From NCBI GenBank assembly GCA_904387305.1, contig CAJFLB010000001.1, forward strand, positions 47,300 to 111,299: 64,000 bases of DNA, in the 5' to 3' direction. Positions 60,819 to 64,000 of this stretch are shown here, piece after piece. How positions within the stretch are numbered: position 1 is the first letter of the stretch; each line of letters starts with the position of its first letter. The position numbers and the translations under genes are program-made. The notes under the pieces were generated by a model, which ran no database searches, had not been told where the DNA came from, and saw nothing but the letters and a program-made list of their open reading frames with translations. This stretch comes from an uncultured Clostridia bacterium. Its GTDB lineage: Bacteria > Bacillota > Clostridia > TANB77 > CAG-508.

Positions 60819-61739
60819 ATGGGTGATTTTATAGAAACAATTAATGGAAGAAATTATACAATTAATGAAGCCAAACAAATCTATATGAATTATACATTAA
60901 GTCATGGAGGGAAAATTACACAAAGATTTAGAGATTGCAAAGTAAAAATCTATCCAGGACAATTGCCAAATGGAAGTAGAGCATTGGCAAATTCAAATGC
61001 GGAAACAAATGAAATCAAGATGAGACAAGGACAATCTATAGTTACTTTTTTTCATGAATGTGGACATTTAAGAAAAGCATGGCAAGATGCTTCTGGAAAA
61101 TGGCATACAAATTGGGAAAATGAAACTGATTATACAGCACAAATGTCTTATGAAGATAGAGCCAATAATATTATTCGTATTAATAGAGGAACAAAAGGGT
61201 TAGCAATGGGAGAAGCGGAAGCAGAACTATATGCAAGCAAAGTCTATTGGGATTTATGTGGTAATACTCCTCAATCACATGCTTATACTGCTACAAGAAA
61301 AGTATATGACGAAGAAATCATTAACTTAAAAAAGATAGCACTTGTTTTAGGTGTAAGTGAAGATGAGATATTATCTTGGGATAGTGAAAATGATTATGGA
61401 AGAAATAATTTAAAAAGTTTATTTACCAAACTTACTGGAAGAAGCGATTTTTGGGATGCAACAGAATATAGAATGGACTATGTTTCTATGCCTAAATTTA
61501 TTAGAATCTCACATCCTTCTTTTAGAATTGGTGAAACATCTTTAAAGAATGTTGAATTATATAGAGAAGATTTAAATAATGCTTTTAAATTTTATTTAAG
61601 AAAAGATATACAAGAAAGATATTATCAATCTATGGGATGTTCTAAAAGTGAGTTTGAACAAATATATGAGAAGAAGATAAAAGAATATCAACAATTAGAG
61701 AAACAACTTATGCAAACATTAGAAGGAAGACAACATTAA
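60819..61739 (+). CDS. Putative zinc metalloprotease (HExxH) of unknown family
   Basis: A 306-residue soluble protein. ATG 60819 is preferred, with AAGGAG eight bases upstream; an in-frame TTG at 60813 is too close. The motif FFHECGHLRKA gives HExxH (His79, Glu80, His83), and GEAEAELYAS at 131-140 offers a Glu as third ligand about 50 residues later, which fits a gluzincin-like arrangement. No signal peptide is seen, so it would act inside the cell. I do not recognise the family; the rest is helical with a coiled tail. It follows queH by overlap and precedes the PP2C gene. Activity is inferred from the motif only. Confidence 0.75.
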   Translation: MGDFIETINGRNYTINEAKQIYMNYTLSHGGKITQRFRDCKVKIYPGQLPNGSRALANSNAETNEIKMRQGQSIVTFFHECGHLRKAWQDASGKWHTNWENETDYTAQMSYEDRANNIIRINRGTKGLAMGEAEAELYASKVYWDLCGNTPQSHAYTATRKVYDEEIINLKKIALVLGVSEDEILSWDSENDYGRNNLKSLFTKLTGRSDFWDATEYRMDYVSMPKFIRISHPSFRIGETSLKNVELYREDLNNAFKFYLRKDIQERYYQSMGCSKSEFEQIYEKKIKEYQQLEKQLMQTLEGRQH

Positions 61740-61779
61740 ATTGAATTATAAAATATAGAGAAAAAAACACATAAAATGA

Positions 61780-61809
61780 TTGAACAAAATATAAATTTAG
61801 AGATATAAT
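61780..61809 (+). promoter_or_regulatory. Promoter of the PP2C-kinase unit
   Basis: TTGAAC (61780-61785), an 18-bp spacer and TATAAT (61804-61809), 44 bp before the start. Confidence 0.7.
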
Positions 61810-61853
61810 AATAGTGAAAAAATTAAAAAAATCATAAAAGGATAAGGAAAAAA

Positions 61854-62933
61854 ATGAAATATATTATTAATGGTGCATGTAAATCCGTAATAGGAAATGT
61901 AAGAGAAAATAACGAGGATAATTATTATTTTGATTTTAAAACATTAAAAGAAGATAACGAAGGAAATAACAAGATAAAAATAACACAATTTGAAAACACA
62001 GATAATGTTGTTTGTTCAGTATTTGATGGAATGGGAGGAGAAGCAAAAGGTGAAAGAGCATCTTATCTTGCTTCTTCTACTTTAAAACAATATATTCAAG
62101 AAAATACCAATAGTAAACTTATATGGGAAGAGTATATAGAAACAGCAAATGAGAAAATTTGTAAAGAAATGTTGCCAAATCAAAGAATGGGAACAACAAT
62201 GGCAGCAGTACAATTTTTAGAAAATTCAATTAACATTTGTAATATTGGAGATAGTAGAATTTATGGATTTAAAAATAAAAAATTAGAACAATTATCTGAA
62301 GACCATACAGATGCCAAAATACAAGAAAAATTAAATATTAATAATACAAGAACAAAAGCCAGATTAACGCAACACTTAGGAATAAGAAAAAATGAAATGA
62401 TATTGAATCCATATAAAAATAAATATGATTATACAAAATTTGAAAAAATCTTGTTGTGTACTGATGGATTAACAGATATGCTAACAGATAAAGAAATAGA
62501 ACATATTATGTCAAAAAAGCTAGATTCAAAAGATATTGTAGATGCTTTGGTAGAAAAGGCATTAGAAAAGGGCGGAACAGATAATATAACGGTTATTGTT
62601 CTAGAAATAAAAGAAGAAAAAAGACAATTTTATAAAATGATTCTTCCAATTATAGTGACAATCATGATTGTTTTCATAGTGATAGCTATTATGATGAGAA
62701 ATAATCGATTTGAAGTTATAAAAAATGAGTATTCGGGATCAATTATGGCAGGACAAAGTTTTGGATTTGAATATAAAGGAAATGCAAATGTGGATTTTAG
62801 TAATGAGAAAGTAGAGTATAAAGATGGAAAAATAACAGCAAAAGAAGAAGGGACAACTGTTATGACAATAACAGATAATAATGAAAATGTGCTATTTCAA
62901 CAAACAATTAAAATTTTTCCAAATCAAGAATAA
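61854..62933 (+). CDS. PP2C-family serine/threonine phosphatase with membrane anchor
   Basis: A 359-residue protein starting at ATG 61854 after AAGGATAAGG. The phosphatase domain (about 1-255) has GNVRENNEDNYYF, VFDGMGGEAKGERAS with metal Asp residues, MGTTMAAVQF, NIGDSRIYGF, LLCTDGLTDML and GGTDNITVIVLE, all PP2C motifs. A transmembrane helix (about 262-281) follows, and the last 75 residues are an external beta domain. Most PP2C partners of PrkC-type kinases lack a membrane segment; the anchor and extracytoplasmic tail are unusual. The kinase gene starts 21 bases later, so the pair probably regulates the same targets. Confidence 0.9.
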   Translation: MKYIINGACKSVIGNVRENNEDNYYFDFKTLKEDNEGNNKIKITQFENTDNVVCSVFDGMGGEAKGERASYLASSTLKQYIQENTNSKLIWEEYIETANEKICKEMLPNQRMGTTMAAVQFLENSINICNIGDSRIYGFKNKKLEQLSEDHTDAKIQEKLNINNTRTKARLTQHLGIRKNEMILNPYKNKYDYTKFEKILLCTDGLTDMLTDKEIEHIMSKKLDSKDIVDALVEKALEKGGTDNITVIVLEIKEEKRQFYKMILPIIVTIMIVFIVIAIMMRNNRFEVIKNEYSGSIMAGQSFGFEYKGNANVDFSNEKVEYKDGKITAKEEGTTVMTITDNNENVLFQQTIKIFPNQE

Positions 62934-62954
62934 TTAGGAAGAAAAGGGGAAAAT

Positions 62955-64000
62955 ATGTTAAGTCTAAAAAAGAAGAAAAAGACGAAGGATTCGATAACTT
63001 TTTTTAATGAACAATGGAAAGAAGTAGAATTAATTGGTGAAGGTTCTTATGGAAAAGTATATAAAGCTAAAAAAGAAGAATTTGGAATTGCAACTTATTC
63101 AGCTATCAAACAAATAGAAATACCACAAACAAAATTAGAAATTCAAACATTAAAAACAGAAGGAATGACACAAGATGGAATTACAAGATATTATGAGAAA
63201 TCAGTACAAAAATGGATAGATGAAATTAAATTTATGTCCATATTTAAAGATAGTGAAAATATAGTTGATATAGAAGATTATGAAATTTTAAAGAAAAAGA
63301 AAGAGATTGGTTGGATAATCAATATCAGAATGGAATTATTGCAAAATCTAGATTTATATATTTTAGAACATAATCTAACAGATAGAGAAATATTAAAAAT
63401 GGCAATTGATGTAGCAACAGCATTAGAAGATTGCGAAGAAAATAATGTCATACATAGAGATATAAAGCCTGACAATATTTTCGTAAATAGTAAAGGTATT
63501 TATAAAGTAGGAGATTTTGGAATAGCAAAACATATTGACAATACAGTATCAAATATGTCTAAAAAAGGAACAGAAAACTATATGGCGCCAGAGTTATACA
63601 AAAATGAAAAAGGAAATAAAACAGTTGATATTTACTCTCTAGGTGTTATGTTATATAGATATTTCAATTATAACCGATTACCATTTTTACCCAATTATCC
63701 AGAAGAGATAACAATGGAGGATAGAGAAGAAGCTTTATATAAAAGAATATCTGGTAAAAAAATGCCAGTTCCACAAAATGCTTCTAGAGAAATTGCTGAA
63801 ATTATTTTAAAGTCATGCAGTTATTATCCAAAAGATAGGTATGCAAATGCCACGGAACTAAAAGAAGCTTTACGAGAAGAATATAATAAAATAAAGAAAC
63901 CAAGAATATTGTTTGATTTTAATGAGAAACAAATGAATAAAATATTTTTGGAAAATACAAAATCAGATAGCCATAGTGGAACATTAAGTGTATTTGAAGA
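62955..64000 (+). CDS. Hanks-type Ser/Thr protein kinase (3' end outside window)
   Basis: ATG 62955 follows AAGGGGAAA and the frame is open to the window edge (348 codons). Kinase motifs in order: ELIGEGSYGKVYKAKK (Gly loop), AIKQI (catalytic Lys), VIHRDIKPDNIFV (catalytic loop), VGDFGIAKH (DFG), GTENYMAPELY and VDIYSLGVMLYRYF. All key residues are present, so it should be active. After the kinase domain comes a basic linker; whether PASTA repeats or a membrane helix follow cannot be seen. It is paired with the PP2C gene upstream. Confidence 0.92.
   Translation, partial: MLSLKKKKKTKDSITFFNEQWKEVELIGEGSYGKVYKAKKEEFGIATYSAIKQIEIPQTKLEIQTLKTEGMTQDGITRYYEKSVQKWIDEIKFMSIFKDSENIVDIEDYEILKKKKEIGWIINIRMELLQNLDLYILEHNLTDREILKMAIDVATALEDCEENNVIHRDIKPDNIFVNSKGIYKVGDFGIAKHIDNTVSNMSKKGTENYMAPELYKNEKGNKTVDIYSLGVMLYRYFNYNRLPFLPNYPEEITMEDREEALYKRISGKKMPVPQNASREIAEIILKSCSYYPKDRYANATELKEALREEYNKIKKPRILFDFNEKQMNKIFLENTKSDSHSGTLSVFE

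Overview
The window is strongly AT-rich, with Gram-positive ribosome binding sites (AGGAGG-type), AGA/CGT-biased arginine codons and many TTG/GTG starts. It carries a tricistronic gerA-type germination operon, sigK, a CIRCE-controlled hrcA-grpE-dnaK-dnaJ cluster, a DUF4364 regulator, DUF951 and DUF1653 genes, a CYTH gene and a PP2C/Hanks-kinase pair. Together these point to a spore-forming, low-GC member of the Clostridia, probably a gut-type lineage. Genus is not claimed.

Layout. Positions 1-15790 form an unusual surface-protein locus: the tail of one TasA/camelysin-like protein, an unknown cytoplasmic protein, a membrane-anchored McrB-like AAA+ ATPase, a DUF2357-like partner without a visible nuclease, three different SipW-type (S26B) signal peptidases, a 45-residue protein coupled to a 535-residue coiled-coil protein, and further TasA-like secreted proteins, the last ending in a SUMF1/C-type-lectin-like domain. 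An Rpn-type PD-(D/E)xK gene sits inside it. Positions 16.2-20.8 kb hold housekeeping genes (DUF4364, ldh, secG, rnr). Positions 21.2-25.5 kb hold the minus-strand ger operon with a small two-helix protein. Positions 25.6-35.8 kb hold a transglutaminase-like protein, a P-loop/Asp23-like fusion, cmk, plsC, a split DUF2207-like gene, typA, a Nudix gene, trmR and a large protein with possible RelA/SpoT-like motifs. Positions 35.9-43.6 kb hold a U32 (TrhP-like) gene, a solo structured RNA, a cysteine-synthase-like gene, sigK, a DUF368 flippase, gltX and DUF951. Positions 43.7-48.4 kb hold engB, purA, serS, DUF1653 and a GNAT. Positions 48.6-56.0 kb hold an ion exchanger and the heat-shock operon. 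Positions 56.1-64.0 kb hold Alg14/Alg13-like glycosyltransferase halves, an LtaS-like enzyme, ruvB, queH, a HExxH protein, a PP2C phosphatase and a truncated kinase.

Two features run through the whole window. First, intergenic gaps are filled with short palindromic repeat families (called A, B and C here) and with larger fold-back elements (D, E, F and a 370-bp nested hairpin). In several elements the two arms match each other while differing between copies, which is covariation. Second, gerAB and engB are each interrupted by a +1 shift exactly at an in-frame CGG codon in the context Y-CGG-AAA. CGG is otherwise almost absent from coding frames here, so rare-codon +1 frameshifting must be weighed against plain sequence error. 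All identifications are from reading the sequence; no database search was run.
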